DNA of 64,000 nucleotides. It comes from Paracoccus tegillarcae (GTDB lineage Bacteria > Pseudomonadota > Alphaproteobacteria > Rhodobacterales > Rhodobacteraceae). Positions 42,234-51,300 of the stretch are shown here, in pieces. Position numbers and translations under genes: made by a program. The notes beneath the pieces are model-generated. The model saw nothing but the letters and a program-made list of their open reading frames with translations. It was not told where the DNA came from and did no database searches. The DNA lies in the NCBI RefSeq assembly GCF_002847305.1, contig NZ_CP025408.1, positions 1,286,001 to 1,350,000 on the forward strand, written 5' to 3'. The first letter of the stretch is position 1. Every line of letters starts with the position of its first letter.

Positions 42234-42522
42234 GTTGATGTGGCGTTGATGTGCGTGCGCGATTGGCCGGTGGCATGTGTATACCATCGACCTATGCATT
42301 TGATTTATTTATCGATTTTGGTTGCGGGGGTAGGATTTGAACCTACGACCTTCAGGTTATGAGCCGATCAGGAGGAAAAATAGGAAATCTATATATTTCA
42401 GCAGCTTACGCAATAACCGTTTGATTTCTTGCGATTTCCATTCCGGCGTTCGACCGCATTGAGCGGCTTTTGACAGCACAACCTGCACGAAAACTGCAGC
42501 CAAAGGTTGATGTGGCGTTGAG
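42234..42522 (-). other. att-like site B: core with two arm repeats
   Basis: Two copies of GTTGATGTGGCGTTGA(T/G)G lie at 42234-42251 and 42506-42522, the reverse complement of site A's arms. Sequences beyond the arms (for example the stretch reading CACCAAAAACTGCA on the minus strand) also match site A. No integrase gene is adjacent to either site. Confidence 0.6.
42316..42369 (-). repeat. 54-bp core with tRNA-Met(CAT) 3' fragment, copy B
   Basis: The reverse complement of this stretch is identical to 33333-33386. It contains the anticodon loop, T-arm and acceptor-end CCA of a methionine tRNA without the 5' half. Flanks directly next to the GATCGG edge differ from copy A (CCTCCT versus GCCTAC), so the match ends sharply there. 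Confidence 0.85.
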
Positions 42523-42652
42523 GTGAGCAATTTTCAGTACCATCCATTTCGCTATATGATCACGCAGAACGTGATCCCGCACGAAAGCAGCGACGAAAGT
42601 GCAAGTTTGACTTGACAGAATTTCGTCCGGCTCTCCATCGATTTGGCTAAGA

Positions 42653-43093
42653 TCAGATTGTCGCCCCGAGGTCAGGGTAACGATGATCGGTCGCGCAAAG
42701 CGAATGGTCGCCCAATGCTTCGATGACGCGGCAGTTCGCTATTTTGCCTCCCGCGCATTGCGTCAGAATACGTTGCAGTTCGACCTTGAGCGCGCCCAGC
42801 CGCGCAAGACGACTTTCAACCTCGGCCAGTTGCGCGATGACGATGGCGTCGGCCGCCGCGCAGGGCTGGTCAGGCTGGTCCGACAGGCTGAGCAGGTCAC
42901 GGATCGCCTCCAGCGTGAAACCCAGATCGCGCGCGTGGCGGATGAAGGCCAGCCGTTCCAGCGCCTTTTGACTGTAAAGCCGCTGGTTTCCCGCACTGCG
43001 TTCAGCCTCGGGCAAAAGACCGATCTGCTCGTAATAACGGATCGTCGGCACCTTCACACCGGCAGACGCACCCAACTTTCCAATCGTCAACAT
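42653..43093 (-). CDS. MerR-family heavy-metal-responsive regulator, second copy
   Basis: A 146-residue MerR protein similar to that at 16863. The helix-turn-helix 'VKVPTIRYYEQIGLLPEAER' and linker 'RHARDLGFTLEAIRDLLSLS' are followed by putative metal Cys in 'DQPCAAADA' and the loop 'LTQCAGGKIANCRVIEALG'. One Cys of the first copy's 'CAC' is replaced by Gly here, so metal preference may differ. It is divergent from a second zntA-type gene and shares the promoter dyad. Confidence 0.9.
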   Translation of the reverse strand: MLTIGKLGASAGVKVPTIRYYEQIGLLPEAERSAGNQRLYSQKALERLAFIRHARDLGFTLEAIRDLLSLSDQPDQPCAAADAIVIAQLAEVESRLARLGALKVELQRILTQCAGGKIANCRVIEALGDHSLCATDHRYPDLGATI

Positions 43094-43103
43094 GAGATTC
43101 CCC

Positions 43104-43134
43104 TTGAAGCTCTAGTTACTAGAGACATTAGGTT
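43104..43134 (+). promoter_or_regulatory. MerR-type promoter/operator of second zntA-like ATPase
   Basis: TTGAAG at 43104-43109 is the -35 and TAGGTT near 43129-43134 the -10, with a 19-bp spacer. The dyad CTCTAG-TTA-CTAGAG is at 43110-43124. It differs from the first copy (17299-17329) mainly in the dyad centre and the -10. Confidence 0.78.
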
Positions 43135-43181
43135 CTCGAATCGATGAAGGCAACTTCCCGATCCGGGGCGAGGATAACGAC

Positions 43182-45455
43182 ATGACAACTACAGATCCCA
43201 ACAGCGGAACAGCCTGCGACTGGACAGTCTCGGGCATGGATTGTGGATCCTGTGCGACCAAGATCAAAGATGCCGTGACACGCCTGCCGGGCGTCAGCGG
43301 CGTTGAAATTGGCATCATGACGGAACGGCTTCGCCTGACGCTGGACGAAACACAGACCGATCGCAACAAGGTCGAAAAGGTGGTGAAATCGCTTGGTTAT
43401 GGAATCGCGCCGCGCGCGGCAGGGGCGAAGAAGGACTTTGTCATGCCCGCCATGAGCGATGCGCCGGCAGATGGCCATGACCATGACCATGACCATGATC
43501 GGAATGATGCCGCCGCAGCGGCGCGTGACGACAGCGGTCATGGCAGCCCTGGCCATGTGGATGACGACCCTGCCGACCGCGGCAAGCGATGGTATCAGAC
43601 CCGCAAGGGTAAGCTGGTAATCTTTACCGCGATCCTTCTGGGTGTCGCCTGGATCATCGAATTGCTGGCGCCGCAGGTCGGCAAGTGGGCTTTCGTCGCG
43701 GCCTGTCTGATCGGCGTGGCGCCGGTTGCGAAACGCGCCTTTGCAGCTCTGCGTCTGGGTCAGCCCTTTACAATCGAAAGCCTGATGACGGTCGCGGCCA
43801 TTGGCGCCTTGTTCATCGATGCTGCGGAAGAGGCGGCATTGGTAGTGTTCCTGTTCGCGGTTGGCGAAGTGCTGGAGGGTGTGGCAGCCGGCAAGGCGCG
43901 CGATGGCATCCGCGCGCTTGCCGATCTGGTTCCCAAGACAGCGCTGCTGTTGGTAAACGGGACAACGCAGGAAGTCCCGGCATCAAGCCTTGCTGTCGGG
44001 CAAATGGTGCTTGTCCGTCCGGGCGACCGCATCCCCGCAGATGGCGAGATTGCCGAGGGCACCTCGGGCGTAGATGACAGCCCCGTTACCGGCGAAAGTG
44101 TTCCTGTCACCAAGGGGCCGGGCGACCCGGTCTTCGCCGGCTCGATCAATACCGAGGCCGCGCTACGCGTGACCGTCACCAAAGCTGCAGAGGATAACAC
44201 AATCGCCCGCATCATCCGGCTGGTGGAAGAGGCTGAGGTCGCGCGCGCGCCGACTGAACGCTTCATCGACCGCTTCAGCCGCTGGTACATGCCCGCTATC
44301 GTTACTGTCGCGGCGCTGGTTGTTCTGGTGCCGCCGCTGGCATTTGGCCAACCTTGGGACACCTGGATCTATCGCGGTCTGGCGCTGCTGCTGATCGGCT
44401 GCCCCTGCGCGCTGGTCATCTCGGTTCCGGCCTCAATCGCCTCGGCGCTGTCCACAGGCGCACGGCGCGGGATGCTGATGAAGGGCGGTGCGGTGATCGA
44501 GGCGGCGGCCGATGTATCCCGTGTCGCCTTCGACAAGACCGGCACCCTGACTCATGGGCGTCCGGTGGTGACGGATGTTGTCGCTTTCGGCGCGACGACC
44601 GAGGCCGAGTTGCTGGCAGTGGCGGCGGGGGTCGAAACCGGCTCCAGCCACCCGCTGGCCGTCGCCATCCTGACCAAGGCCGATGAGGCGGGCATCGAAG
44701 CGCTGCCGTCACGCGATGCGAAAGCACTGTTGGGCAAAGGGGTGATCGCCACGGTCGGCGACGCCTCCGCTTGGGTCACCTCGCCGCGGTATGCGCTGGA
44801 AAATGGCGGGATCGACCAGTCTGACCTGCAGCTTGCCACGGCATTTGAGGAAGATGGCAAGACCGCTGTCGCCGTCTTCCGCGAAAAGACCCCGTTCGGC
44901 CTGATCGCCATGCGCGATGAGCCAAGACAGGACGCAGCCGAAGCGATTCGTCAACTGACAGAGATGGGCGTGACCTCCGTCATCCTGACGGGGGACAATC
45001 CGCGCACGGCGGCCGCGATCGCCGGCGGGCTGGGCATGGAGTTTCGGGCCGACATGATGCCTGAAGACAAGCTAACCGCGATCCGTGAAATGGGCGAGCA
45101 AGGCGGCGTGATGATGATCGGGGACGGCATCAACGACGCGCCGGCCCTGAAACAGGCAAGCATCGGCGTGGCCATGGGATCAGGCACGGATGTGGCGCTG
45201 GAAACCGCAGATGCCGCGATCCTTCGCGACCGGGTCACGGACATCCCCGCGCAGATCCGGCTTGCCCGCACGGCCATGGGAAATATCCGCCAGAACATCA
45301 CCATCGCGCTGGGGCTTAAGGCGGTGTTTCTTGTGACCTCGGTTCTGGGGATCACCGGGCTGTGGATCGCGATCATGGCCGATACCGGGGCGACGGTTCT
45401 GGTTACGCTGAACGCGCTACGGCTGTTGCGCTTCGATCCTGAACGCGAGGCATGA
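43182..45455 (+). CDS. zntA: Zn/Cd/Pb-exporting P1B-type ATPase, second copy
   Basis: A 757-residue paralogue of the ATPase at 17367. It has an HMA domain with 'SGMDCGSCATKI' (residues 16-27), a longer His/Asp linker with HDHDHDHD near residue 103, 'GCPCALVISVP' near 406, 'DKTGTLTHG' near 450 and 'GDGINDAPALKQ' near 646, then 'ADTGATVLVTLNALRLL'. It is the same P1B-2 class. Differences in the linker and HMA Cys neighbours could shift metal preference. It is cotranscribed with the methyltransferase-like gene that follows. Confidence 0.93.
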   Translation: MTTTDPNSGTACDWTVSGMDCGSCATKIKDAVTRLPGVSGVEIGIMTERLRLTLDETQTDRNKVEKVVKSLGYGIAPRAAGAKKDFVMPAMSDAPADGHDHDHDHDRNDAAAAARDDSGHGSPGHVDDDPADRGKRWYQTRKGKLVIFTAILLGVAWIIELLAPQVGKWAFVAACLIGVAPVAKRAFAALRLGQPFTIESLMTVAAIGALFIDAAEEAALVVFLFAVGEVLEGVAAGKARDGIRALADLVPKTALLLVNGTTQEVPASSLAVGQMVLVRPGDRIPADGEIAEGTSGVDDSPVTGESVPVTKGPGDPVFAGSINTEAALRVTVTKAAEDNTIARIIRLVEEAEVARAPTERFIDRFSRWYMPAIVTVAALVVLVPPLAFGQPWDTWIYRGLALLLIGCPCALVISVPASIASALSTGARRGMLMKGGAVIEAAADVSRVAFDKTGTLTHGRPVVTDVVAFGATTEAELLAVAAGVETGSSHPLAVAILTKADEAGIEALPSRDAKALLGKGVIATVGDASAWVTSPRYALENGGIDQSDLQLATAFEEDGKTAVAVFREKTPFGLIAMRDEPRQDAAEAIRQLTEMGVTSVILTGDNPRTAAAIAGGLGMEFRADMMPEDKLTAIREMGEQGGVMMIGDGINDAPALKQASIGVAMGSGTDVALETADAAILRDRVTDIPAQIRLARTAMGNIRQNITIALGLKAVFLVTSVLGITGLWIAIMADTGATVLVTLNALRLLRFDPEREA

Positions 45456-45459
45456 CGCC

Positions 45460-46068
45460 GTGATTTCCGCTTTCGGTTGGGCGGTGCTTGCCCTGCTTGC
45501 CGCTTACCTCATGCTTTTCTTTTTCGGCAATGCCATGGCGGCGCGAGCCGCCGGGCGGCCGGTCTGGCTGTTCTCGCGGGCGAAACGGCGCGACTGGTGG
45601 GCGGCGCTGGGCTTTCGGGCGGCCTTCGCTTTGGCGCTTCTGGGGCCACTGCTGTGGGGTGCCTTTCCCACGCTGCATAACCTCGACCCCTTCTGGATCG
45701 AAGGACAGGCGCTGGCGCTTGGCGGGGTCGGTGTGTTTCTGGCCGGCATCGGCGCGATGGTTGCCTTTGCTGCGCAGATGTCGATGGGCGCTTCATGGCG
45801 GGTGGGTGTCGCTGAAGGTGCAACGGGTGCGCTTGTCTCGGGCGGGCTCTATCGGTTCAGCCGCAACCCGGCCTTTTTCGGGCAGTTCATCCTGCTTCTT
45901 GGCACAGCCCTTGCCATCCCTTCACTGCCGACACTTCTCGCGCCGATGCTGTTTCTGTGGTCGGCCACGGCGCAGGTCCGGTCCGAGGAGGTCGTCCTTC
46001 GGCAAGCCCTGGGGGCAGAGTATGACGCATACGCGGCATCTGTTCCGCGCTGGATCGGGCTACCATAA
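45460..46068 (+). CDS. Isoprenylcysteine methyltransferase-like membrane protein
   Basis: A 202-residue protein with about five hydrophobic segments. The C-terminal block 'GALVSGGLYRFSRNPAFFGQ' and 'RSEEVVLRQALGAEYDAYAA' is the signature of the ICMT/PEMT-like membrane methyltransferase superfamily. Relatives often follow metal ATPase genes, but their substrate is unknown. GTG 45460 begins five bases after the zntA stop. Probably the last gene of that operon. Confidence 0.8.
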   Translation: MISAFGWAVLALLAAYLMLFFFGNAMAARAAGRPVWLFSRAKRRDWWAALGFRAAFALALLGPLLWGAFPTLHNLDPFWIEGQALALGGVGVFLAGIGAMVAFAAQMSMGASWRVGVAEGATGALVSGGLYRFSRNPAFFGQFILLLGTALAIPSLPTLLAPMLFLWSATAQVRSEEVVLRQALGAEYDAYAASVPRWIGLP

Positions 46069-46132
46069 TCTCTTCTCGACCAATTACCTGAATCACACGA
46101 TCAATTATGCCACTTGCGAATGTCCGGACGGA

Positions 46133-48496
46133 TCACAGCTCGACCCGTTTCAGCCGCAGCGCATTGGCGATGACAGAAACCGAGGACAGCGACATGGCCG
46201 CTGCAGCGATCATCGGCGACAGCAGCAGGCCAAAGATCGGATAGAGCAGCCCCGCCGCAACCGGGATGCCGGCGGCATTGTAGATGAAGGCGAAGAACAG
46301 GTTCTGCCGGATATTGCGCATGGTGGCCACCGCCAGCTTGCGGGCACGGACGATGCCGGTCAGGTCGCCGCCCAGCAGGGTCAGCCCGGCGCTTTCGACC
46401 GCCACATCGGCGCCGGTGCCCATGGCGATACCGACATCCGCCGCAGCCAGCGCCGGGGCGTCGTTCACACCATCGCCGGCCATGGCGACCCTGGTCCCCT
46501 TGCCGCGCAGCCCGTCGATCAGGTCCCTCTTGCCCTCGGGCAGCATCCCGGCGCGGACCTCGTCGATGCCCAGCTTTGACGCAACGGCCTTCGCCGTGCG
46601 TTCATTGTCGCCGGTTGCCATGATCACCTTGATGCCCAGATCGTGCAGGTCACGTATTGCCGCCTCGGCGGTGGATTTGATCGGGTCGGCCACGGCGACC
46701 AGACCGGCCAGCCCGCCATCCAGCGCCACGAACATGGCGGTCTTGCCCTCGCCGCGCAGGCGATCGGCGGTCTTCTCGCCCGTGTCGCAGTCGATGCCGA
46801 GCGATGTCATCAGCGCATTATTGCCAAGCGCCACATCCCGGCCATCGACCTTGCCGATCACCCCCTTGCCGGTGATGGCCTCGAACTCCTCGCCATTGCC
46901 AAGGCTCAACCCACGCGATTTCGCGCCTTCGACAATCGCCTCAGCCAGCGGGTGTTCGGAGGCGCGTTCCAGCGCAGCGGCGGCAGCCAGCAACTCATCC
47001 TCGGGCACGTCGCCGAAGCTGGTCACATCGGTCAGGGCCGGCTTGCCTTCGGTCAGCGTGCCGGTCTTGTCGACGATCAGCGTGTCCACATCTGCCATCA
47101 GTTCCAGCGCCTCGGCATTCTTGACGAGCACGCCGGCCTGCGCGCCGCGCCCCGCCGCCGTGGTGATGGAAATCGGCGTCGCCAGTCCAAGCGCACAGGG
47201 ACAAGCGATGATCAGCACCGAAACCGCCGAGGCAATTGCGAAGACATAGGACGGGCTGGGGCCAAAGATCAGCCAGACGACAAAGGCCAGAATGGCGATC
47301 ACCACCACCGCCGGCACAAAAATCGCCGAAACCCGGTCGGCCAGCCCCTGAATCGGCGCTTTGGAACGTCGCGCGCCGGCGACCATCTGGACGATCTGCG
47401 ACAGGACCGTGTCGGCGCGGACATCGGTGGCGCGGATCGCCAGCGTGCCGTTCTTATTAATCGTGCCGCCGGTCACGCGGTCGCCCTCGGTCTTCTCGAC
47501 CGGCACCGGCTCGCCGGTAATCATGCTTTCATCGACGGAAGAGCGGCCCTCGACCACCTCGCCATCGACCGGCACGCTGTCGCCAGGCCGCACGCGCAGC
47601 ATGTCGCCCGCCATGATGTTTTCCAGCGGTGCATCGTATTCCGTACCATCGGGCAGGATACGTCGGGCAGTCTTGGGCGCCAGATCCAGCAGCGCCCGGA
47701 TCGCATCGCCGGTGCGTTCCCGAGCCCGCAGTTCCAAGACCTGCCCGACGAAGACCAGCGCCACAATGACCACGGCCGCCTCGTAATAGGTGCCGACGGT
47801 TTCGCCCATCCGGTATTCCTCGGGAAAGATGCCCGGCAGGAAGGTCGCGAACAGCGAATAGATATAGGCCGCCCCGACACCCAGAGAGATCAGCGTCCAC
47901 ATGTTCGGCGAGCGGTTCCTGAAGGAATCCAGCCCGCGCTGAAAGAAGGGCCGCGCCGCCCAGAGCACGATGGGCGTGGCCAGCAGAAACTCCAGCCAGA
48001 CGGCGGTGCGGTGCCCGATCCAGTCGCGGACCGGAATGCCCACCATCTCGCCCATGGTCAGGATCAACAGCGGCACGGCAGCGGCCACGCTGACCCAGAG
48101 CCGCCGGGTGAAATCGGTCAGTTCATGGCTGGGTTCATCCGAGGGAATCATCGGCTCCAAGGCCATGCCGCAGATCGGGCAGGCGCCGGGTTCGTCGCGG
48201 ACGATCTCGGGATGCATCGGGCAGGTCCATTGCGTGCCCACCGGGGCGGTTTTTTCGACCTTGGCCGCCGCGCCCGAGGCGTAGAACCACGGATCGCCGT
48301 CGAATTTCGACTGGCACCCGTCCGAGCAGAAATAGAAGGTCTGTCCCTCATAGTCGCGGTGCCGGGCCTCGGGCTTTATCTTCACCTGCATCCCGCAAAC
48401 CGGATCGATGGCCTTGCCGGGATCAGCCTGTACCGGTGAGCCACCGTGTGTCCCGTGATCGTGATGCCCATGCGAATGATCGTGCTTGTGGTCCAT
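46133..48496 (-). CDS. copA: Copper-exporting P1B-type ATPase with YHS and heavy-metal-binding domains
   Basis: A 787-residue ATPase. The N-terminus is His-rich, then a YHS domain (residues about 30-75; '[15 protein letters not shown]', '[19 protein letters not shown]') and a heavy-metal-binding motif ('[20 protein letters not shown]'). The membrane site is '[18 protein letters not shown]', followed by '[12 protein letters not shown]', '[20 protein letters not shown]' and a final '[12 protein letters not shown]', all of the Cu(I) class P1B-1. It is divergent from csoR, with two CsoR-type operators in between. Confidence 0.93.
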   Translation of the reverse strand: MDHKHDHSHGHHDHGTHGGSPVQADPGKAIDPVCGMQVKIKPEARHRDYEGQTFYFCSDGCQSKFDGDPWFYASGAAAKVEKTAPVGTQWTCPMHPEIVRDEPGACPICGMALEPMIPSDEPSHELTDFTRRLWVSVAAAVPLLILTMGEMVGIPVRDWIGHRTAVWLEFLLATPIVLWAARPFFQRGLDSFRNRSPNMWTLISLGVGAAYIYSLFATFLPGIFPEEYRMGETVGTYYEAAVVIVALVFVGQVLELRARERTGDAIRALLDLAPKTARRILPDGTEYDAPLENIMAGDMLRVRPGDSVPVDGEVVEGRSSVDESMITGEPVPVEKTEGDRVTGGTINKNGTLAIRATDVRADTVLSQIVQMVAGARRSKAPIQGLADRVSAIFVPAVVVIAILAFVVWLIFGPSPSYVFAIASAVSVLIIACPCALGLATPISITTAAGRGAQAGVLVKNAEALELMADVDTLIVDKTGTLTEGKPALTDVTSFGDVPEDELLAAAAALERASEHPLAEAIVEGAKSRGLSLGNGEEFEAITGKGVIGKVDGRDVALGNNALMTSLGIDCDTGEKTADRLRGEGKTAMFVALDGGLAGLVAVADPIKSTAEAAIRDLHDLGIKVIMATGDNERTAKAVASKLGIDEVRAGMLPEGKRDLIDGLRGKGTRVAMAGDGVNDAPALAAADVGIAMGTGADVAVESAGLTLLGGDLTGIVRARKLAVATMRNIRQNLFFAFIYNAAGIPVAAGLLYPIFGLLLSPMIAAAAMSLSSVSVIANALRLKRVEL

Positions 48497-48512
48497 GACT
48501 CTCTCCCGGCAG

Positions 48513-48562
48513 ATACCTATAGGGGGTATATCAGACTTGCTCTATACCCCTTTAGGGTATAG
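48513..48562. promoter_or_regulatory. Two CsoR-type palindromic operators between copA and csoR
   Basis: Two imperfect palindromes: ATACCTATAGGGGGTAT near 48513-48529 and CTATACCCCTTTAGGGTATA (to 48562, with a final G). Both contain the TACCC-N5-GGGTA type half-sites known for CsoR repressors. They lie in the region between divergent copA and csoR, so CsoR should repress both until copper binds. Confidence 0.75.
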
Positions 48563-48596
48563 CACAAGCTGCGGATGTTGAAGATCGGAGCCCTCC

Positions 48597-48878
48597 TTGG
48601 CGCATGACAAGCAGAACCGAGACGCGATCCTGAAGCGGCTTTCCCGCCTGAACGGTCAGGTGCAGGGCGTCTCGCGCATGGTCGAGGATGGGCGCTATTG
48701 CGTCGACATCCTGAACCAGACCGCCGCCATCCGGTCTGCCCTGCGCGGCGTCGAACGCTTGCTGATCGAGGATCACGCGCGAAGCTGCATGGAAGACGCG
48801 ATCCAATCCGGCGATCAGGACCGTCAGCGGGTGATGTTCCGCGAGGTCGTCGAACTGATGGAAAAGGTGCGCGACTGA
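48597..48878 (+). CDS. csoR: CsoR-family copper-sensing repressor
   Basis: A 93-residue all-helical repressor: 'AILKRLSRLNGQVQGVSRMV', 'YCVDILNQTAAIRSALRG' and 'DHARSCMEDAI', giving Cys, His-xxx-Cys ligands in the W-X-Y fingerprint of Cu(I)-CsoR. The start is TTG 48597 with GGAG upstream; no ATG is in range. It overlaps the next gene as TGATG. It probably represses the divergent copA through the palindromes at 48513-48562 and its own operon. Confidence 0.88.
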   Translation: MAHDKQNRDAILKRLSRLNGQVQGVSRMVEDGRYCVDILNQTAAIRSALRGVERLLIEDHARSCMEDAIQSGDQDRQRVMFREVVELMEKVRD

Positions 48879-49198
48879 TGCGGTTGCTGCTGTCGGCCCT
48901 GCTTTCTGTCATGCTGGCGGTGACGATGCCGCTGGTCGTGATGGGCGCATCGGCGGAGGCATCGCCGATGGCCTCGATGGCCGCAACATCCCCGTCGCCA
49001 ACCGCGCATGAATGCTGCACCACGCAGCCCGATTCTCCGCATGGCGACTGTGCAGCCTGTGCCGCGCTCGGCCATACCGAGGTCACGCCGGATGCGGCCC
49101 GGTCGCCACGCCGAATCCGGCACATTCCTCCACTGGTGGATATGAAATCCGCCAGGCCGCGTTTTCCGCTGCCCCCTCCGCGATCCGCTGCTCTCTGA
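48878..49198 (+). CDS. Small secreted Cys/His/Met-bearing protein of copper operon
   Basis: A 106-residue protein with a signal peptide (MRLLLSALLSVMLAVTMPLV). The mature part has 'AHECCTTQPDSPHGDCAACA', a plausible metal-binding Cys/His cluster, then a Pro-rich tail. It overlaps csoR by TGATG, so it is produced with the repressor. Such small periplasmic proteins are common in copper clusters but poorly characterised. Confidence 0.6.
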   Translation: MRLLLSALLSVMLAVTMPLVVMGASAEASPMASMAATSPSPTAHECCTTQPDSPHGDCAACAALGHTEVTPDAARSPRRIRHIPPLVDMKSARPRFPLPPPRSAAL

Positions 49199-49290
49199 CG
49201 CCACATGGCCCGAGGGGCACAAGCCGATCAACTGCGCCACGAGAGGGGCGAATGACCCTACGGCGCGTAATATCCTGAAGGACATCAGAA

Positions 49291-49770
49291 ATGAGCAACC
49301 CCAATTTCTCGCGTCGCGGGGCGATCCTTGCGGTCGCAGCGATGCTGTCGACAACCTCTACGCTTGCCTTTGCCACCATCGGTTCGGACGAAAAGCCGAA
49401 CCTGCTGAGCATCACCAAGGACCCCGGCTGCGGCTGCTGCGGCGCCTGGGCCGATCTGGCCATCGAGGCGGGGTTCGAGGTCGAGATCACTGAGGCCAGC
49501 GACTATGTCGGCATGAAGCGCGACGCCGCTGTGCCCGAAAACCTGTGGTCCTGCCACACGACCCGGATCAGCGGCTATATCGTCGAGGGCCATGTGCCCT
49601 TCGCGGCCATAAGGCAGCTTCTGGAACAGCGCCCCGACATCACCGGGATCGCCGTGCCGGGGATGCCCGCCGGATCGCCGGGAATGGGCGGCGGGGTCGA
49701 GGCCACCGCTGAGGTCATCGCCTGGGGCGGCATTGCCGGCGATGGGCGCGCCTTTCCGCTGGACGGGTAG
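49291..49770 (+). CDS. DUF411 metal-binding protein
   Basis: A 159-residue secreted protein (signal segment about residues 10-28). It carries the DUF411 motif 'KDPGCGCCGAWADLA' with three Cys and 'LWSCHTTRISGYIVEGHVPF' downstream, both typical. DUF411 proteins accompany copper-resistance genes and are thought to bind copper in the periplasm. It is three bases ahead of a cytochrome gene. Confidence 0.85.
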   Translation: MSNPNFSRRGAILAVAAMLSTTSTLAFATIGSDEKPNLLSITKDPGCGCCGAWADLAIEAGFEVEITEASDYVGMKRDAAVPENLWSCHTTRISGYIVEGHVPFAAIRQLLEQRPDITGIAVPGMPAGSPGMGGGVEATAEVIAWGGIAGDGRAFPLDG

Positions 49771-49773
49771 CAG

Positions 49774-50229
49774 ATGGCGCGCAACGCACTCATCCTCATC
49801 GCAGCGGTCGGGCTGGCCGCTGCGATCCTTATTCTCTGGCGCGGCAGCGCGGCGACTGAGACAGCCGCGCAGGATCAGGCCGTAATCGCGCTTGGCCAGC
49901 GGCTCTACGCCGAAAACTGCGCCAGTTGCCACGGCGCCGATCTGGAAGGCCAGCCGGACTGGCAGACCCCGCTGGAAAATGGCCGCTATCCGGCGCCCCC
50001 GCATGACGAGACCGGCCACACATGGCATCACGCCGACCCGCTGCTGGAACGGATCATTCGCGACGGCACGGCCGCCGTGGTCGGCGATGGGTATGAAAGC
50101 GACATGCCCGGTTTCGGCGATGTCATGAGTGACGCCGAAATTTCCGCCGTTCTGGCCTATATCAAATCTACCTGGCCGGAACGCGAGGGCGCAATCCAGA
50201 GCCGCATTACCAAGGACAGCGCGCCGTGA
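49774..50229 (+). CDS. Mono-heme c-type cytochrome
   Basis: A 151-residue membrane-anchored or secreted cytochrome. An N-terminal helix (ALILIAAVGLAAAILILW) is followed by the heme motif 'NCASCHGADLEG', and 'DMPGFGDVMSDAEISAVLAY' gives the Met ligand and final helix. It probably carries electrons in the periplasm, perhaps to or from the multicopper oxidase system. It overlaps or lies against a small lipoprotein gene. Confidence 0.88.
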   Translation: MARNALILIAAVGLAAAILILWRGSAATETAAQDQAVIALGQRLYAENCASCHGADLEGQPDWQTPLENGRYPAPPHDETGHTWHHADPLLERIIRDGTAAVVGDGYESDMPGFGDVMSDAEISAVLAYIKSTWPEREGAIQSRITKDSAP

Positions 50230-50267
50230 CACCCCGGCGCATCACCACCATAGCCAAGGAGTTTCCC

Positions 50268-50540
50268 ATGCAGAAAAGAACCGCCGCCATCGTCCTGACG
50301 CTTCTCATCCTCGCCGGATGCGCAGCCCAGACGCCCGATATCGCCGCCGAGGAGGCCTCGCCCTATCCGATCCCAAACGAGGTCGTCGCCATTGCTGGCC
50401 CTAATCAGGACCTGACAACAGCGCGCCTCGATCCGGCGGATGACTGCTATTGGTACTACTACGCAGGGCCGGTCGAAACGACGCTGGTGCCGCTGCGCGC
50501 CGCAAATGGCAACCAAATCTGCAACGCAAAACCGGTCTGA
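50268..50540 (+). CDS. Small lipoprotein
   Basis: A 90-residue protein with a lipoprotein signal ending in 'LLILAGCAAQ' (lipobox Cys about residue 17). The mature part includes 'DDCYWYYYAGPVETTLVPL' and 'NQICNAKPV' but no known domain. AAGGAG precedes ATG 50268. Function unknown; neighbours are copper genes. Confidence 0.65.
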   Translation: MQKRTAAIVLTLLILAGCAAQTPDIAAEEASPYPIPNEVVAIAGPNQDLTTARLDPADDCYWYYYAGPVETTLVPLRAANGNQICNAKPV

Positions 50541-50568
50541 CCCATCAGGATCGCCGGAGGGCAGCCTT

Positions 50569-51219
50569 CTAGCTGATGGCCGTCACGCTGCCTTCCGGCG
50601 AATAGAGATAGGCGGTCGCGCCGATCTGGACCCGCGGATACAGTTCGTTGATGTGGGCCATGACCATGCGGACGCAGCCGGAACTGGCGCGGCTGCCGAT
50701 CGAGGTTGGAAACGGCGTGCCGTGAATGCGCAGATAGGTATCGCGGTCGCCGAGATAGAGATACAGCGCACGCGAACCCAGAGCGTTCCGAGGGCCGGGT
50801 TCCATGCCGTCCTCATATTGCGCATAGATCTCGGGTTCGCGCTCGATCATGTTGCGCGTCGGGGTCCAATGCGGCCATTCGGCCTTGCGCTTGATCGTAT
50901 AGGTGCCCGGCTCGTAAAGATCGCCCCTGCCGATGGCCACGCCGTAACGCATCGCCGTGCCGCCCTCTTCGATGTGATAAAGGTATCGGGCCACCGCATC
51001 GACATGAATGTCGCCCGGCACCAGCCCTGCGTTCGCAGTGACTCGCTGCGGCAGGTAACGCGCGTGCAGTCCCCAGGGATTGGGACCACCGGCCTCGACC
51101 TCGGCATCCCAAGCGGCCTTTTGCGCCGTGTCGGGCCAGGTTGAGGCCATGACCGGCGTGGCGGCGGCCGCCGAAAACAGCGCCGTCGTCGTGCGGATGA
51201 AATGTCTGCGTGTCAGCAT
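50569..51219 (-). CDS. L,D-transpeptidase (YkuD family)
   Basis: A 216-residue exported protein with a Tat-like start (TRRHFIRTTTALFSAAAATP). The catalytic motif 'HGTPFPTSIGSRASSGCVRM' contains the His and active Cys of YkuD-type enzymes. It makes 3-3 crosslinks in peptidoglycan or attaches lipoproteins to it. Such genes often occur in copper clusters, possibly linked to envelope protection. Confidence 0.9.
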   Translation of the reverse strand: MLTRRHFIRTTTALFSAAAATPVMASTWPDTAQKAAWDAEVEAGGPNPWGLHARYLPQRVTANAGLVPGDIHVDAVARYLYHIEEGGTAMRYGVAIGRGDLYEPGTYTIKRKAEWPHWTPTRNMIEREPEIYAQYEDGMEPGPRNALGSRALYLYLGDRDTYLRIHGTPFPTSIGSRASSGCVRMVMAHINELYPRVQIGATAYLYSPEGSVTAIS

Positions 51220-51300
51220 GTGATTGCTCCTTGTCTTTTCCTTGTATCTTCAGATGGAAGCGGCAAGCGCAGCGACTTCTGCGATTGCCGTGCCGTATCT

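Larger units (their letters stand above)
42158..42652. other. Gene-free stretch containing att-like site B
   Basis: This interval between the truncated IS and the second merR gene has no supported gene. It contains the inverted counterpart of site A: arm repeats at 42234-42251 and 42506-42522 around the tRNA fragment. The rest (42523-42652) is upstream DNA of unknown role. Confidence 0.7.

Noticed and set aside
43477-43500. CATGAC tandem repeat in the second zntA
   Set aside because: It encodes the His-Asp metal-binding linker of the ATPase and is part of the coding sequence.
46643-48439. A 598-codon open frame antisense to copA
   Set aside because: It is a shadow of the P-type ATPase gene; its composition is His/Arg-rich with no known motif.
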